64,000 nt of DNA from Anaerocolumna sp. (GCA_029239975.1 JARBTX010000008.1:62001-126000), one strand, 5' to 3'. Counted from the stretch's first letter, positions 35,426 through 44,689 are shown. A program made the numbers and translations. Notes: generated by a model from the letters alone, not told the origin.

Positions 35426-36205
35426 ATGTTTAAAATTCTTCGTATGGGCTGTAATTCTGTACATGACAATAATTTTTCTGTTAATCGTCCTAATGGGTAC
35501 CAATGGGGTCTTCTATTACTTGTAAAATCTAAGGCAATTTTTACTATAGAAAATGAAGATATTTCTACACCTGCAAATACTCTGATTATCTTTGATAAGA
35601 ATTATCCGCATGAGTACAGGGCAAGTGGGACCGAATACAAAAATGACTGGATTCATTTTGAATTTGATCCATTCTTTCTTAATCAATACCCACTTACATT
35701 AAACACACCATTATATTTGTCAAATCATTACTACATCTCTGATTTAATTCAAAAAATGGCGAATGAATTCTATTCTAATAATAAATATAAAGAACAAACC
35801 ATCGAATATTTGGTGAAGCTTTTATTCATAAAGGCAAAGGAACAAATGGAGCCAAATACAATCCAACCTAGACACTCAAAAATTCATGATGATTTAGTTA
35901 AACTACGAAGTGAAATCTATAGTAATCCACACAAGAACTGGTCAATACCATTAATGGCAGATATGCTACACATAAGCTGTGGTCATTTACAAAATATTTA
36001 TAAAGATACCTTTTCCATCTCCTGTATGTCGGAGGTTATTGCAAGCCGTATTACATATGCCAAAGAACTCCTTTTAGATTCAGATTTATCTGTCGGAGAA
36101 ATTTCAACCTTGTGTGGTTATCAAAATGAAGTTCATTTTATGAGACAGTTTAAACAACTATCTACTTTAACTCCCACTGAATACCGCAGGTTAAACAGTA
36201 AGTAA
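35426..36205 (+). CDS. Cupin-type AraC family regulator
   Basis: 259 residues: N-terminal cupin (about 20-105, with TLIIFDKNYPHEYRAS and DWIHFEFDP) and C-terminal double helix-turn-helix (about 165-259, LCGYQNEVHFMRQFKQLSTLTP). It is a paralogue of the regulator at 15622, of identical length. An AAGGTGATG ribosome binding site lies upstream of the ATG. It is divergent from the GH2 gene, which it probably controls in response to a glucuronide or its product. Confidence 0.9.
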   Translation: MFKILRMGCNSVHDNNFSVNRPNGYQWGLLLLVKSKAIFTIENEDISTPANTLIIFDKNYPHEYRASGTEYKNDWIHFEFDPFFLNQYPLTLNTPLYLSNHYYISDLIQKMANEFYSNNKYKEQTIEYLVKLLFIKAKEQMEPNTIQPRHSKIHDDLVKLRSEIYSNPHKNWSIPLMADMLHISCGHLQNIYKDTFSISCMSEVIASRITYAKELLLDSDLSVGEISTLCGYQNEVHFMRQFKQLSTLTPTEYRRLNSK

Positions 36206-36304
36206 AGCTTATTTGTAACACTGATTAAACAGGATCTTAGTATTCCATTCATTCAATTAGTCAAACTACAATTCCCCCTGTTCTCGCAAAAGTGTAAAAC
36301 AGAT

Positions 36305-36466
36305 TTAATGACCATGGTTATCATAAGCATGATTTTCTATATAGGACATCATTTGAAGTGATATTGTTTTATTAGTCACACCAAGTTTTTCTCTTAATTC
36401 TTCCTGTGTAATTTTATTTTCTCGACGGAGTTCAGCAATAAATTTACCGATTTTCATCATATCCAT
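36305..36466 (-). pseudogene. Truncated XRE helix-turn-helix gene
   Basis: A 53-residue frame, too short for the ORF track: MDMMKIGKFIAELRRENKIT then QEELREKLGVTNKTIS, the first two-thirds of an XRE helix-turn-helix. Where family members continue with RWE and the rest of the domain, this one jumps to LQMMSYIENHAYDNHGH and stops. GAGAGG lies upstream of the ATG. The most likely reading is a regulator gene with an internal deletion; a small functional DNA-binding peptide is less likely because helix 4-5 is missing. Confidence 0.65.
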
Positions 36467-36595
36467 TCTTATTTTACCTCTCTCATTAGATTTCTACATA
36501 GAAATAATAAATAAAATTCACGAAATTGTCTTTACCATATATAGCGAATAGCATTGGACATAGTGTAAATACTAAATTTTTACCAAAAAAACACC

Positions 36596-36695
36596 CTATC
36601 ATTTTCATGATAGGGCGCCCTATAATTTCATCTCCACACAGCTCACCATTTTCTTGAAATCCTTCTAACGAATATAGAATAATTGGTAGCTTGGG
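36596..36695 (-). pseudogene. Remnant of a GNAT acetyltransferase gene, C-terminal piece
   Basis: The minus strand reads LYSLEGFQENGELCGDEI, which matches LYSSVGFHENGEMCEDEI at the C-terminus of the GNAT protein at 45612. The following hairpin (CCCTATCATTTTCATGATAGGG) resembles the terminator at 46368. The 74-residue ORF in the track reads through this hairpin and is not a real gene. The N-terminal three-quarters of the acetyltransferase are missing. Confidence 0.65.
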
Positions 36696-36754
36696 ATGTA
36701 ATATTCCCAATATCGGTTGTTTAGGAATTTAAATTGAATATATCCTGATTAGTA

Positions 36755-39514
36755 TTAAAAAGGACTAAACTCTTTTACAAGTTCAAATTTAATATCACTT
36801 AGTACGATACCACTTTGGCCGAAATAAAATTTCAGATAGCTGTTTTCTCCAAACATCATGATATTTCTCTCCATTACAATCTCTTTACCGCTTGTCCCGA
36901 CAACAGTTAAAGTTGCTACCGGATGTCCACCTAAGAATAGAGTAAAAGGCATCTGTGCAATCTCACTCGCATCTGAACTTACCGTAATGTATACTTTATA
37001 TTCACCTTTTCTTAGAATGTGCACACCAAAAACAGCTGTAGAGCCCTTAGTGGTATCAACTGAACTAAGATTAATAACACTTCCATTATCAATATCATAG
37101 TATTTAATATTCTCAGCAAATAATGTATCCCCTTGACTTCCACTAACGTCGGAATTGATATAATTCTCCGGATACATCATTCGATCCATAGCATTAGAAA
37201 ACATCAAAGCATGACAGATGTTAACAGTACTTCTCTGAAGATCTCCTCTGGTAATTACACCTTTTTCAAGCATTTCCATGGTATTATCCTGAAGAGAATT
37301 TGTTTTTGAATCTGAAGCAACCATATAGAGATCATTCTGAGCACGTACCATATAGGCCGTATTCTGTCTTGATTGACTCTCTCCTTCTTCGTTTATTTGT
37401 GCCCACCAATCTGTCATTACTATACCCTGAAAGCCCCACTCTTCACGAAGGATTGTAGTATTTAAATCATAACTTCCTGCGCACCAAATACCGTTCACTG
37501 GGTTATAAGATGTCATAACATAATGAGCACCACCTTCTTTAACGGCAATCTCAAATCCTTTCAGATAAATCTCCCTTAATGCTCTTTCAGATATAACAGA
37601 ATTACAATCCATGCGGTGGAATTCCTGATTGTTACCACAAAAATGCTTTATGACACCGGTTGTTCCTTGTTTATGCAACCCTTTTAATTGAGCAGCTGCG
37701 ATCTGACCTGTAAGATAAGGATCCTCACTAAAGTATTCAAAATTTCTACCATTTAACGGATTTCGATGTATATTTATTCCTGGTCCAAGTAAGGCTTCTA
37801 TTCTATGCTTACCTAATTCAATTCCAAGCATTTCAAATAAGTCTTCATTCAACTTACGATTAAAAGTACAAGCAAGTAGTGTTCCGTTTGGAAGACTGAA
37901 CGCCTTCGTACCACAATCCATTCTAATTCCAGAAGGACCATCAGCACAACATCCAATCGGAATTCCGAAATTTTTTAATTCCTCTGTGACGCCTCCATAT
38001 GCTCCGGCTGTACCCGGTGTAACTTTAGGACTACACATACCTTCTCCCCTGATAATACATGTCAAGTCTTCATTTGATAATTGGGCTATGAAATTCTCCA
38101 TGGAAGTCTTATTATTTAAAACATCTGCCAGTTTGTAACCCTGATCTCCTGTATATGGATAACTACTAGGACGGTTATTCATGATACGATCTGATAACGC
38201 AATTGTACGAGTTGGCACCTTCTCCTTCTCTAACGAGAACTCTACTTCGTTATGCTTCCTTATCTTCATTCGATCAAAATGTTCAACTGGAGCCATAGCT
38301 TCAGACAATTTTTCTGTTACAATTAAGTTCTGCAACGTGTAGCAATCTGCTAAAACTGCACTTTTCACGTCAGAACCAATATAGATAGAATACTCTCCTG
38401 CTTCCAGTACATAGCAAGATTTATATCCCGTACATCCACTGTCATCATAGGATGCTAATTTGTTCTGATCTATAGTAAAACAAAGCGTTTCACTTTCTTT
38501 CGGTTTAAGCAGTCCAGTCTTTCCGAAATCCACCAATACTCTTGATGGTTTACCTAATAATCCCTGTGGAGCTTGTACATATATCTGTACTACTTCCTTT
38601 CCTGGAATGTCACCAATATTTGTGACTGTTACAGAATAAGTTAGTTCTGATTGTTTCTTAACTTCCAATTCAAAAGACGTGTAAGAGAGTCCGTATCCGA
38701 AAGGGTACTTTACCTTATCCTTCGCAACAGTTTCAAAGTATCGATATCCAACATAGATATCCTCCTCATAGAAATTGACTTTTTCGTCTCCATAATTGTG
38801 ATAGGATGGATAATCCGTCAGGTTATAAGCAATTGTATCTGTTAATTTTCCACATGGGTTAATCTTGCCTGTGAGAACATCCGCTACACCATTACCACCT
38901 TCTTGTCCTCCTTGCCATACATAGATGACAGCATCTGGCTCATATTCATCCATCCATCCCATGTCAATTATATTTCCAACATTAAGAACTACAACCATTT
39001 TGGTAAAATTTCGTCGTACCTGCTCGAGCATGGACTTCTCTTGTGTTGTTAGATAATAACTTCCTTCTGTAGCAGTATTATCCCTGTCCTCTCCAGCTGT
39101 TCTTCCCAATATAACGATTGCAGTATCCGATTTTTTACTAGCATCTTGTAGTAGATTATCTGATAAAGGCATTTCTTCCTGAAACCAAGGTTCCTGTGCC
39201 CATCCCATTCCTACATCAAAGGGATGCTCCTTTACCCACTCACTATATATTTCTAAGAGCTCTTTATTCACAACTACTTCTTCTGAATTAATTAATCCCT
39301 CTGTTATACCGATACTATAATCTACATTAACCATTCCACCTGAACCTGTACCACTTTTATAATAATTCATTTGACTTCTTCCAAATATTGATACAGTTTC
39401 TCCTTTTTGAAATGGGAGCGTCTTATTTTCATTAAGGAGTAACACACATCCTTCCGCTGCTGCCTGTCTTGCTAAACTCTTATATTTTTCTAAGTCAAGT
39501 TGATATTGTTTCAA
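36755..39514 (-). CDS. GH3 glycosidase with swapped domain order
   Basis: 919 residues. The order is reversed relative to usual GH3 enzymes: the alpha/beta C-domain comes first (about 10-250, VKYPFGYGLSYTSFE at its end), then an FnIII-like domain (280-400), then the catalytic barrel (about 470-740) with DGPSGIR, KHFCGNNQE and nucleophile Asp702 in VMTDWWA, and a final beta-sandwich of about 120 residues (790-919) that looks like a carbohydrate-binding module. This order is known from rumen clostridial beta-glucosidases. No signal peptide. The start is a TTG with AGGAGGAA upstream. The linkage and sugar cleaved are not decided. Confidence 0.9.
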   Translation of the reverse strand: MKQYQLDLEKYKSLARQAAAEGCVLLLNENKTLPFQKGETVSIFGRSQMNYYKSGTGSGGMVNVDYSIGITEGLINSEEVVVNKELLEIYSEWVKEHPFDVGMGWAQEPWFQEEMPLSDNLLQDASKKSDTAIVILGRTAGEDRDNTATEGSYYLTTQEKSMLEQVRRNFTKMVVVLNVGNIIDMGWMDEYEPDAVIYVWQGGQEGGNGVADVLTGKINPCGKLTDTIAYNLTDYPSYHNYGDEKVNFYEEDIYVGYRYFETVAKDKVKYPFGYGLSYTSFELEVKKQSELTYSVTVTNIGDIPGKEVVQIYVQAPQGLLGKPSRVLVDFGKTGLLKPKESETLCFTIDQNKLASYDDSGCTGYKSCYVLEAGEYSIYIGSDVKSAVLADCYTLQNLIVTEKLSEAMAPVEHFDRMKIRKHNEVEFSLEKEKVPTRTIALSDRIMNNRPSSYPYTGDQGYKLADVLNNKTSMENFIAQLSNEDLTCIIRGEGMCSPKVTPGTAGAYGGVTEELKNFGIPIGCCADGPSGIRMDCGTKAFSLPNGTLLACTFNRKLNEDLFEMLGIELGKHRIEALLGPGINIHRNPLNGRNFEYFSEDPYLTGQIAAAQLKGLHKQGTTGVIKHFCGNNQEFHRMDCNSVISERALREIYLKGFEIAVKEGGAHYVMTSYNPVNGIWCAGSYDLNTTILREEWGFQGIVMTDWWAQINEEGESQSRQNTAYMVRAQNDLYMVASDSKTNSLQDNTMEMLEKGVITRGDLQRSTVNICHALMFSNAMDRMMYPENYINSDVSGSQGDTLFAENIKYYDIDNGSVINLSSVDTTKGSTAVFGVHILRKGEYKVYITVSSDASEIAQMPFTLFLGGHPVATLTVVGTSGKEIVMERNIMMFGENSYLKFYFGQSGIVLSDIKFELVKEFSPF

Positions 39515-39591
39515 TTAAATCTTCCTCCTGTTGCTCTTTCGCTATTATGTCATTGTTATTTGTGTCATATAGTTTTTCACTTTTTTCCTTA

Positions 39592-39753
39592 CTATTCAAC
39601 AAGCAGAAAAACATCGCACAAGTCCTTATTATAATCTATCTTTTCATCTAATACTAGTGTCATTGCATTTTCTTTTAAAAAGGCTTCCAGACTAGTACAG
39701 TTATCGTGTGTTTCTGTCCTGTGATATCCACTATATCTAATATTAAAAAATAG
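39592..39753 (-). pseudogene. C-terminal remnant of an unidentified gene
   Basis: An open frame without start codon reads NIRYSGYHRTETHDNCTSLE and continues about 30 residues to CDVFLLVE-stop. The composition is protein-like, with mixed charged and hydrophobic residues. Its upstream part runs straight into the deoR terminator, so the rest of the gene is gone. No family was recognised. The stop lies 78 bp upstream of the GH3 start. Confidence 0.5.
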
Positions 39754-39776
39754 GATAGCCTAATTCTAGGCTACCC
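39744..39776 (-). terminator. Terminator of the deoR operon
   Basis: Stem TAGCCTA/TAGGCTA with a tight AATTC loop, followed on the minus strand by CCTATTTTTT. It is 24 bp downstream of the deoR stop. Confidence 0.7.
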
Positions 39777-39799
39777 CATTTGTATGATTGATTTTAAAT

Positions 39800-40546
39800 T
39801 TATACAGAAATAATTTTAACACCATCTTTTACTAGCCTGTCCAGTTCATTTTCGCTGAACTTGTAATCCGTTACTACTGCTGTATAATCTGATAAATTTG
39901 ACACCTTACTCATGGCCTTTTTATTAAATTTTGAATTATCAACTGCTAAGTATAACTGCTTACAGTTTTTCATTATTAGTCTCTTAAAAAATACCTTTTC
40001 AATAGTTGGTGTCAATACTTGCATATTTCGATCAATTGATGCTGCTCCAAAAAAACCAATGTCAAATTGAAAGTTTTCCATCATTTGGGTAGCATAATAA
40101 CCATACATACTTCCCGTCGTTTTTTGAACTGTTCCACCACAAACAATTAATTCCACATCACTATTTTTAAGAAGTTGCGCAATCTCAAGGTCATTTGTTA
40201 CAACCAATAATCCCGGTATGGAAGAAATCATTCTAGCTATTTCATAAGTTGTAGTCCCTGCATCAAGAAATACCACATTATCTGCTTTTACATGCTCAGC
40301 ACATTTAGATGCTATTTGTTCCTTACTTTTTTTGTTGTTTATCTGCTTATCTGCATAGGTGACTTCTTGTTTAATTACAGCACCGCCATAACATCGTTCA
40401 ATGATTCCTTCATCTTTTAACTTTTTTAGATCTCTTCTAATGGTCATCGTGCTCACGCCAAGGTCTTCAGCTAATTTTTCCACTTGGACATTTCCATTCT
40501 CTTGAATCATTTCAATTATTTTCTTTTTTCGTTCTGCTATAAACAT
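39800..40546 (-). CDS. DeoR/GlpR family repressor
   Basis: 248 residues. Winged helix 1-57 (MFIAERKKKIIEMIQENGNV, then STMTIRRDLKKLKDEGIIERCYGGA), then the DeoR sensor domain (about 75-230) with VFLDAGTTTYEIA and the GGTVQKTTGSMYG loop that binds phosphorylated sugars. It is the last gene of the DUF1537-pdxA-gntP operon and probably feeds back on it through the TGTTCGTTT boxes. The likely effector is a phosphorylated intermediate such as a four-carbon acid 4-phosphate or DHAP (inference). Confidence 0.9.
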   Translation of the reverse strand: MFIAERKKKIIEMIQENGNVQVEKLAEDLGVSTMTIRRDLKKLKDEGIIERCYGGAVIKQEVTYADKQINNKKSKEQIASKCAEHVKADNVVFLDAGTTTYEIARMISSIPGLLVVTNDLEIAQLLKNSDVELIVCGGTVQKTTGSMYGYYATQMMENFQFDIGFFGAASIDRNMQVLTPTIEKVFFKRLIMKNCKQLYLAVDNSKFNKKAMSKVSNLSDYTAVVTDYKFSENELDRLVKDGVKIISV

Positions 40547-40577
40547 ATTATCACCTCTATGATTACATCATAACAGA

Positions 40578-41981
40578 TTAAATAAAAATACTCAATACTA
40601 ATACTTCAACAAATCCAACTGCCCAAGCAATTGTTGTAGTAACTGACCATACCTTTAGTTGCTCTTTTGTATCACTAATTCCCAATGTTCTGTTAACTAC
40701 CCAGAAATAACTGTCATTAAAATAACTAAAGAATAAGGAACCTACGCAACATGCAACTGCTCCAAGGTATGGATTAACTCCTGCAGCTATAATAATTGGT
40801 GCTGTGATACTGGCTGCTGTTGTCATAGCAACTGTACCAGAACCCTGAATCGCTCTCATAATAGTTGCAATAATAAATGGAAGAACTATAATTGGAATCG
40901 CTGTTGCTGCAAGGTTTTCAGCCATAAAAGTTCCAAGCCCGCTGTCTTTAATGACCTGACCAAGTGCTCCACCACCACCTGTTACTAACATGATGATACC
41001 TGCAGATGCCATTCCTTTTTCCATTTCTTTTAACACGGTCTTTTTATCTAGTTTTCTGCCAAGTGTAAAGATTGATAACATTAAACCTAAACCAACAGCG
41101 ATAATAGGAGATCCTAAAAACTGGAATATTCCCATGAAACCACTTGTCATCTTAAGAGCGCTAGTAACTGTACTGATTAAAATAAGTACGATAGGTAAAA
41201 TAATTGGACCAAATGATTCAATTGCGGAAGGTAATTCTTTTCCTTTCATTACAAATGTATTTGTATAATCAGCTTCCTTATAATTTTCACGAACAAATCC
41301 ATCTCCAGTTTCATTTGGAATCTGATATAATTTCTTACCAATAAATCTAGCATATATTAAACATGCAACAGTCATAGGAATTGCAAGCACCAAAGCAAGT
41401 AAAATGAATTTTCCTGCATCAATACCATAGATACCGCTAACACCTAATGGTCCTGGTGTTGGGGGAACTAATGAATGTGTAATAACTAAACCTGCTGCAA
41501 GTGCAACTCCTAATGAAATCACAGATTTTTTAGTTGCCTTTGAGATAGCTTTTGCAATAGGTGCTAGAATAACGAAACCGGAATCACAGAAAATAGGAAT
41601 AGAAACCAAAAAACCTGTGAAAGCCATTGCTTCTTCTTCTCGTTTTTTACCAAATAGCTTTAAGAAAAAGTGTGACATTTTTTCCGCTGCACCGGTAATT
41701 TCAAATAACTGTCCCATCATAACACCGAAACCAATAACAATACCGATACTTCCGAGTGTCCCACCGAAACCATTTTTAATAGAATTCGTTATACCAAATG
41801 TCGTTCCGTTTTCTAATTTAATATCTACTAATGGCATTCCCCCAACCAAACCAACTACTGCACTGGCAATTATAAGTGCTAAGAATGCATGAATTTTTGT
41901 TTTTAAAACTAAAAATATTAATAAAATAATACCAACAATTAACCCAAGTAACATTCTTTCCCCACTAAGTCCACCTACCAT
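40578..41981 (-). CDS. GntP family acid-sugar permease
   Basis: 467 residues with 12-14 membrane segments. GntP patterns include IVIGFGVMMGQLFEITGAAEKM, FCDSGFVILAPIAKA and PPTPGPLGVSGIYG, and GSGTVAMTTAAS near the end. It is a proton symporter type for gluconate-like acids. In this cluster it probably imports D-threonate, D-erythronate or a similar four-carbon acid. The start at MVGGL has GGAGG nine bases upstream. It begins 20 bp after the pdxA-like gene. Confidence 0.92.
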   Translation of the reverse strand: MVGGLSGERMLLGLIVGIILLIFLVLKTKIHAFLALIIASAVVGLVGGMPLVDIKLENGTTFGITNSIKNGFGGTLGSIGIVIGFGVMMGQLFEITGAAEKMSHFFLKLFGKKREEEAMAFTGFLVSIPIFCDSGFVILAPIAKAISKATKKSVISLGVALAAGLVITHSLVPPTPGPLGVSGIYGIDAGKFILLALVLAIPMTVACLIYARFIGKKLYQIPNETGDGFVRENYKEADYTNTFVMKGKELPSAIESFGPIILPIVLILISTVTSALKMTSGFMGIFQFLGSPIIAVGLGLMLSIFTLGRKLDKKTVLKEMEKGMASAGIIMLVTGGGGALGQVIKDSGLGTFMAENLAATAIPIIVLPFIIATIMRAIQGSGTVAMTTAASITAPIIIAAGVNPYLGAVACCVGSLFFSYFNDSYFWVVNRTLGISDTKEQLKVWSVTTTIAWAVGFVEVLVLSIFI

Positions 41982-42001
41982 AATACGTTTCCTCCAATCT
42001 T

Positions 42002-43000
42002 TTAATTTCTAAAGTTTAATGAATATTTTGCTGCTAATAAAATAGCTTCAATCATACTAACTGCACTTGCTATTCCAGTACCTGCAATGTCAAATGCTGT
42101 ACCATGGTCTACTGATGTACGTAGTATTGGCATTCCCCCCGTGATTGCTATCGTACGTTCAAAGTCAACCGTCTTAGTTGCAATATGACCCTGATCATGA
42201 TAGAGTGACAAAACGCTATTATATCTGCCTTGTAAGGCCTGATGGAATACCGAATCTGCTCCAATTGGTCCAACTACATTAAAGCCCTGTGCCTGTAACT
42301 CTTCTACTGCTGGCATTACCTCCTCTACTTCTTCATTTCCAAACAACCCATGTTCACCACTATGTGGATTGAGACCAGCAATTGCCATGGTGCCGTCTGT
42401 TACACCAAGTTTTTTTAACACTTCTTGACATCTGTTTACATAATCCATAATTCTGTCTTTTTTCACCATATCACAGGCTTGTCTTAGAGAAACGTGTCTG
42501 CTTAAGAAAAATACTCTCATCCCTCTTACTTCAAACATTGTTAGGGGATCTGGTGTGTTGGTTAAAGCTCCAAATATCTCTGTATGGCCTATATAATTAA
42601 TATTACCGGCCTTCAATGCCTCTTTGTTAATAGGTGTAGTAGAAACCGCATCAACTTTACCATCATTGGCTAACTCTATGCTTTTTTCTATATATTCGTA
42701 TGCTGCTTTCCCACACATACCACTAACTTTACCAAATTCAAACTTCGAAATGTCGACATTACCCAAATCAATTAAGTTCAGTATATTTTCTTCATAAATT
42801 CCTTGTTCCGGGCTTTCAACTACATTAACTTTAAGGTCTACTTTACAAATATCAATTGCAATATCAATTACTTTTTTATCTCCAATAATAATACATCTTG
42901 CTTTATCAAAAACCTCCTTATCAGCAATTGATTTTACAACTATTTCAGGTCCTATACCTGCTGGGTCTCCTAAAGGTATGGCAACTAATGGTTTTATCAT
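42002..43000 (-). CDS. pdxA2: PdxA2-type four-carbon acid 4-phosphate dehydrogenase
   Basis: 332 residues of the PdxA fold: [17 protein letters not shown] at the start, [10 protein letters not shown], and the metal-binding histidines in [14 protein letters not shown] and SLYHDQGH. Together with a DUF1537 kinase and without other vitamin B6 genes it fits PdxA2, which oxidises D-threonate 4-phosphate (or the erythronate form) with loss of CO2 to give dihydroxyacetone phosphate. A role in pyridoxal phosphate synthesis is less likely. AAAGGAAG lies before the ATG. Confidence 0.88.
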   Translation of the reverse strand: MIKPLVAIPLGDPAGIGPEIVVKSIADKEVFDKARCIIIGDKKVIDIAIDICKVDLKVNVVESPEQGIYEENILNLIDLGNVDISKFEFGKVSGMCGKAAYEYIEKSIELANDGKVDAVSTTPINKEALKAGNINYIGHTEIFGALTNTPDPLTMFEVRGMRVFFLSRHVSLRQACDMVKKDRIMDYVNRCQEVLKKLGVTDGTMAIAGLNPHSGEHGLFGNEEVEEVMPAVEELQAQGFNVVGPIGADSVFHQALQGRYNSVLSLYHDQGHIATKTVDFERTIAITGGMPILRTSVDHGTAFDIAGTGIASAVSMIEAILLAAKYSLNFRN

Positions 43001-43033
43001 AATTATCTTCCTTTCGATTCAACATATTTTATA

Positions 43034-43090
43034 CTTTTATATAAATAATTTTTCTTTTATATAAATAATTTTTTTATATAAATAATTTTT
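43034..43090. repeat. Tandem triplication covering the end of the kinase gene
   Basis: CTTTTATATAAATAATTTTT occurs at 43034 and 43054, and a shorter copy (17 bp) at 43074-43090. The last copy contains the codons for KLFI and the stop of the DUF1537 gene, so the stop region is repeated twice more downstream in the transcript. Confidence 0.8.
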
Positions 43091-44378
43091 CTTTTAAGTA
43101 TGTGATACATTTGTTTATAGCATTGCTCTGTCCAACCATTCCTCCTTTCGTAACGATTTTTAATCCATCAAACTCACCTTTTAATATCATTCCATATGCA
43201 GCAAGAGGTAATACTTCATCTAACAGATTTAATCCTGCCGTATCAAATTTTTTACAAACTGCTACTGTTATATCTCCGCCACTTGTATACAATCCTTGGA
43301 AGGTTTCATCATTTTTACAAATACGGTATGTTATTTCAGCAAATGCTGTATTGATCTTATCACTAATCTGATCCACCGTACTGTGATCTCTTTCCGTATA
43401 ATATTTAAAGTCTATTCTATTTTCTGGCATTAACCCATCACCAGTAACCGTACTAACTTTGAATCTAGGGCTGTTTTCTAGAACTTCTCTCACTACTCTA
43501 TCAATTTCTACTTCACGTCGTTCTTCACTCTCAATTAATTCTTTCGTCCTTACAAATATATTAAAGGTTTTCTGGGATAGCCACAATTCTTCCATCTGAC
43601 TTTTGGTTACTGGGTTAACACTTCCTACAACAGCTAATATCTTATCTTTGGCTTTCGTTTCACCAGGAATAATTATTTTCCTTGCAACCGTTGCCGTAAA
43701 TACACCAGGATCAACTGTCACAAACTTTATTCCGCTTGTTATAACAGCATCTGCAATTAAATCCAAATCCTCGTGGGTTACACAATCAAATACAATAGTA
43801 CGGTTTCCTCCTTTTACCAACTCGTTAATCTTATCTGCCAGATAATGTTTTCCTTGCATCATATCTTCCATAAATAATGATGCTACTGGATACTTGCTTT
43901 GTTGTTCAAAAACTTTTCTGACTTCTGATGTGGTAACAGGTGTTTTTGGATCTAAGGCTACTTCAGTTTTATGAAGGGGTAAACCGTTAACTAGCATGTA
44001 CCCACCTATCACAACTCTTCCTGATTCTGGAAAACATGGCGCTGAAATGGCAATATAATCATCCCCTAACACATTTAGAATTGCATCTGTTTCACTTCCC
44101 AAATTTCCACGAAGTGTACTGTCGATTCTTTTTGCATATAACTTAATGGTTTCATTCTTTAACAGATTCGTTACATTTGTTACACGATTATAGGCAATTT
44201 CGCTGCTAACGCCTCTGCTATTAGTGGGATACATCAGGCAATCACATTCCGCTAGCGTTGTTAATTCAAGTCGTTCATTGTTTAAAACTGTGAACGTATT
44301 ATAATTCATCTTCTTTAGTAACACACCTGTTGCATTTGCGCCGGTTAAGTCATCTGCTACTACAATACATTGCGGCAT
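43074..44378 (-). CDS. Four-carbon acid sugar kinase (DUF1537 family)
   Basis: 434 residues. N-terminal domain starts CIVVADDLTGANATGVLLKK with the conserved DDLTGA; C-terminal nucleotide domain has GLYTSGGDITVAVCKKF and VTKGGMVGQ. Family members (DtnK, OtnK, DenK) phosphorylate D-threonate, L-threonate or erythronate at O4. The neighbour PdxA2 without OtnC/OtnI-type genes points to D-threonate as first guess. It is the first gene of the operon, with AGAAAGGA before the ATG. Confidence 0.88.
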   Translation of the reverse strand: MPQCIVVADDLTGANATGVLLKKMNYNTFTVLNNERLELTTLAECDCLMYPTNSRGVSSEIAYNRVTNVTNLLKNETIKLYAKRIDSTLRGNLGSETDAILNVLGDDYIAISAPCFPESGRVVIGGYMLVNGLPLHKTEVALDPKTPVTTSEVRKVFEQQSKYPVASLFMEDMMQGKHYLADKINELVKGGNRTIVFDCVTHEDLDLIADAVITSGIKFVTVDPGVFTATVARKIIIPGETKAKDKILAVVGSVNPVTKSQMEELWLSQKTFNIFVRTKELIESEERREVEIDRVVREVLENSPRFKVSTVTGDGLMPENRIDFKYYTERDHSTVDQISDKINTAFAEITYRICKNDETFQGLYTSGGDITVAVCKKFDTAGLNLLDEVLPLAAYGMILKGEFDGLKIVTKGGMVGQSNAINKCITYLKEKLFI

Positions 44379-44415
44379 TATATAATCCTTCTTTCTTATA
44401 GGTGGTTTTACTCAA

Positions 44416-44549
44416 TTGTTCGTTTGTGTTTGTTTCATAGTGTTATTGTACATTGTATGTTCGTTTTTGTCAATTCCTTTGTTTAATTTTTATATTAAAA
44501 TTGATTTTTGTTGTATAATGAATATATAATTGTTCGATTATGTTCGTTT
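44416..44549 (-). promoter_or_regulatory. TGTTCGTTT boxes around the promoter, probable DeoR operators
   Basis: Plus-strand copies: TGTTCGTTT at 44417-44425 (downstream of the -10), TGTTCGTTT at 44458-44466 (inside the spacer), TGTTCGATT at 44531 and TGTTCGTTT at 44541 (upstream pair, 10 bp apart). The core resembles the TGTTCG half sites of GlpR-type repressors, and the operon ends in a DeoR gene. Confidence 0.65.
44445..44473 (-). promoter_or_regulatory. Sigma-A promoter of the DUF1537 operon
   Basis: On the minus strand TTGACA (44468-44473), a 17-bp spacer and TACAAT (44445-44450). It is 67 bp upstream of the kinase start. Confidence 0.75.
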
Positions 44550-44689
44550 ATTTGCTATTATATAAAATATATAAACTCTTCTAGTACCCTGCAATGGATC
44601 CAACTATTAGAAACAATCTTTTCTCCTTTAATAAGAAATCTTCCCCAGAGCGATTTTTATAGGATAAGACGAACAATCTTAATAAAAAA

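Noticed and set aside
36486-36710. 74-residue ORF taken as an intact gene
   Set aside because: Only about 20 residues match the GNAT C-terminus; the rest reads through a hairpin. Listed as a remnant instead.
42002-43000. PdxA of vitamin B6 synthesis
   Set aside because: The neighbours are a DUF1537 kinase, a GntP permease and a DeoR regulator, and no other B6 gene is near, so the PdxA2 role is preferred.
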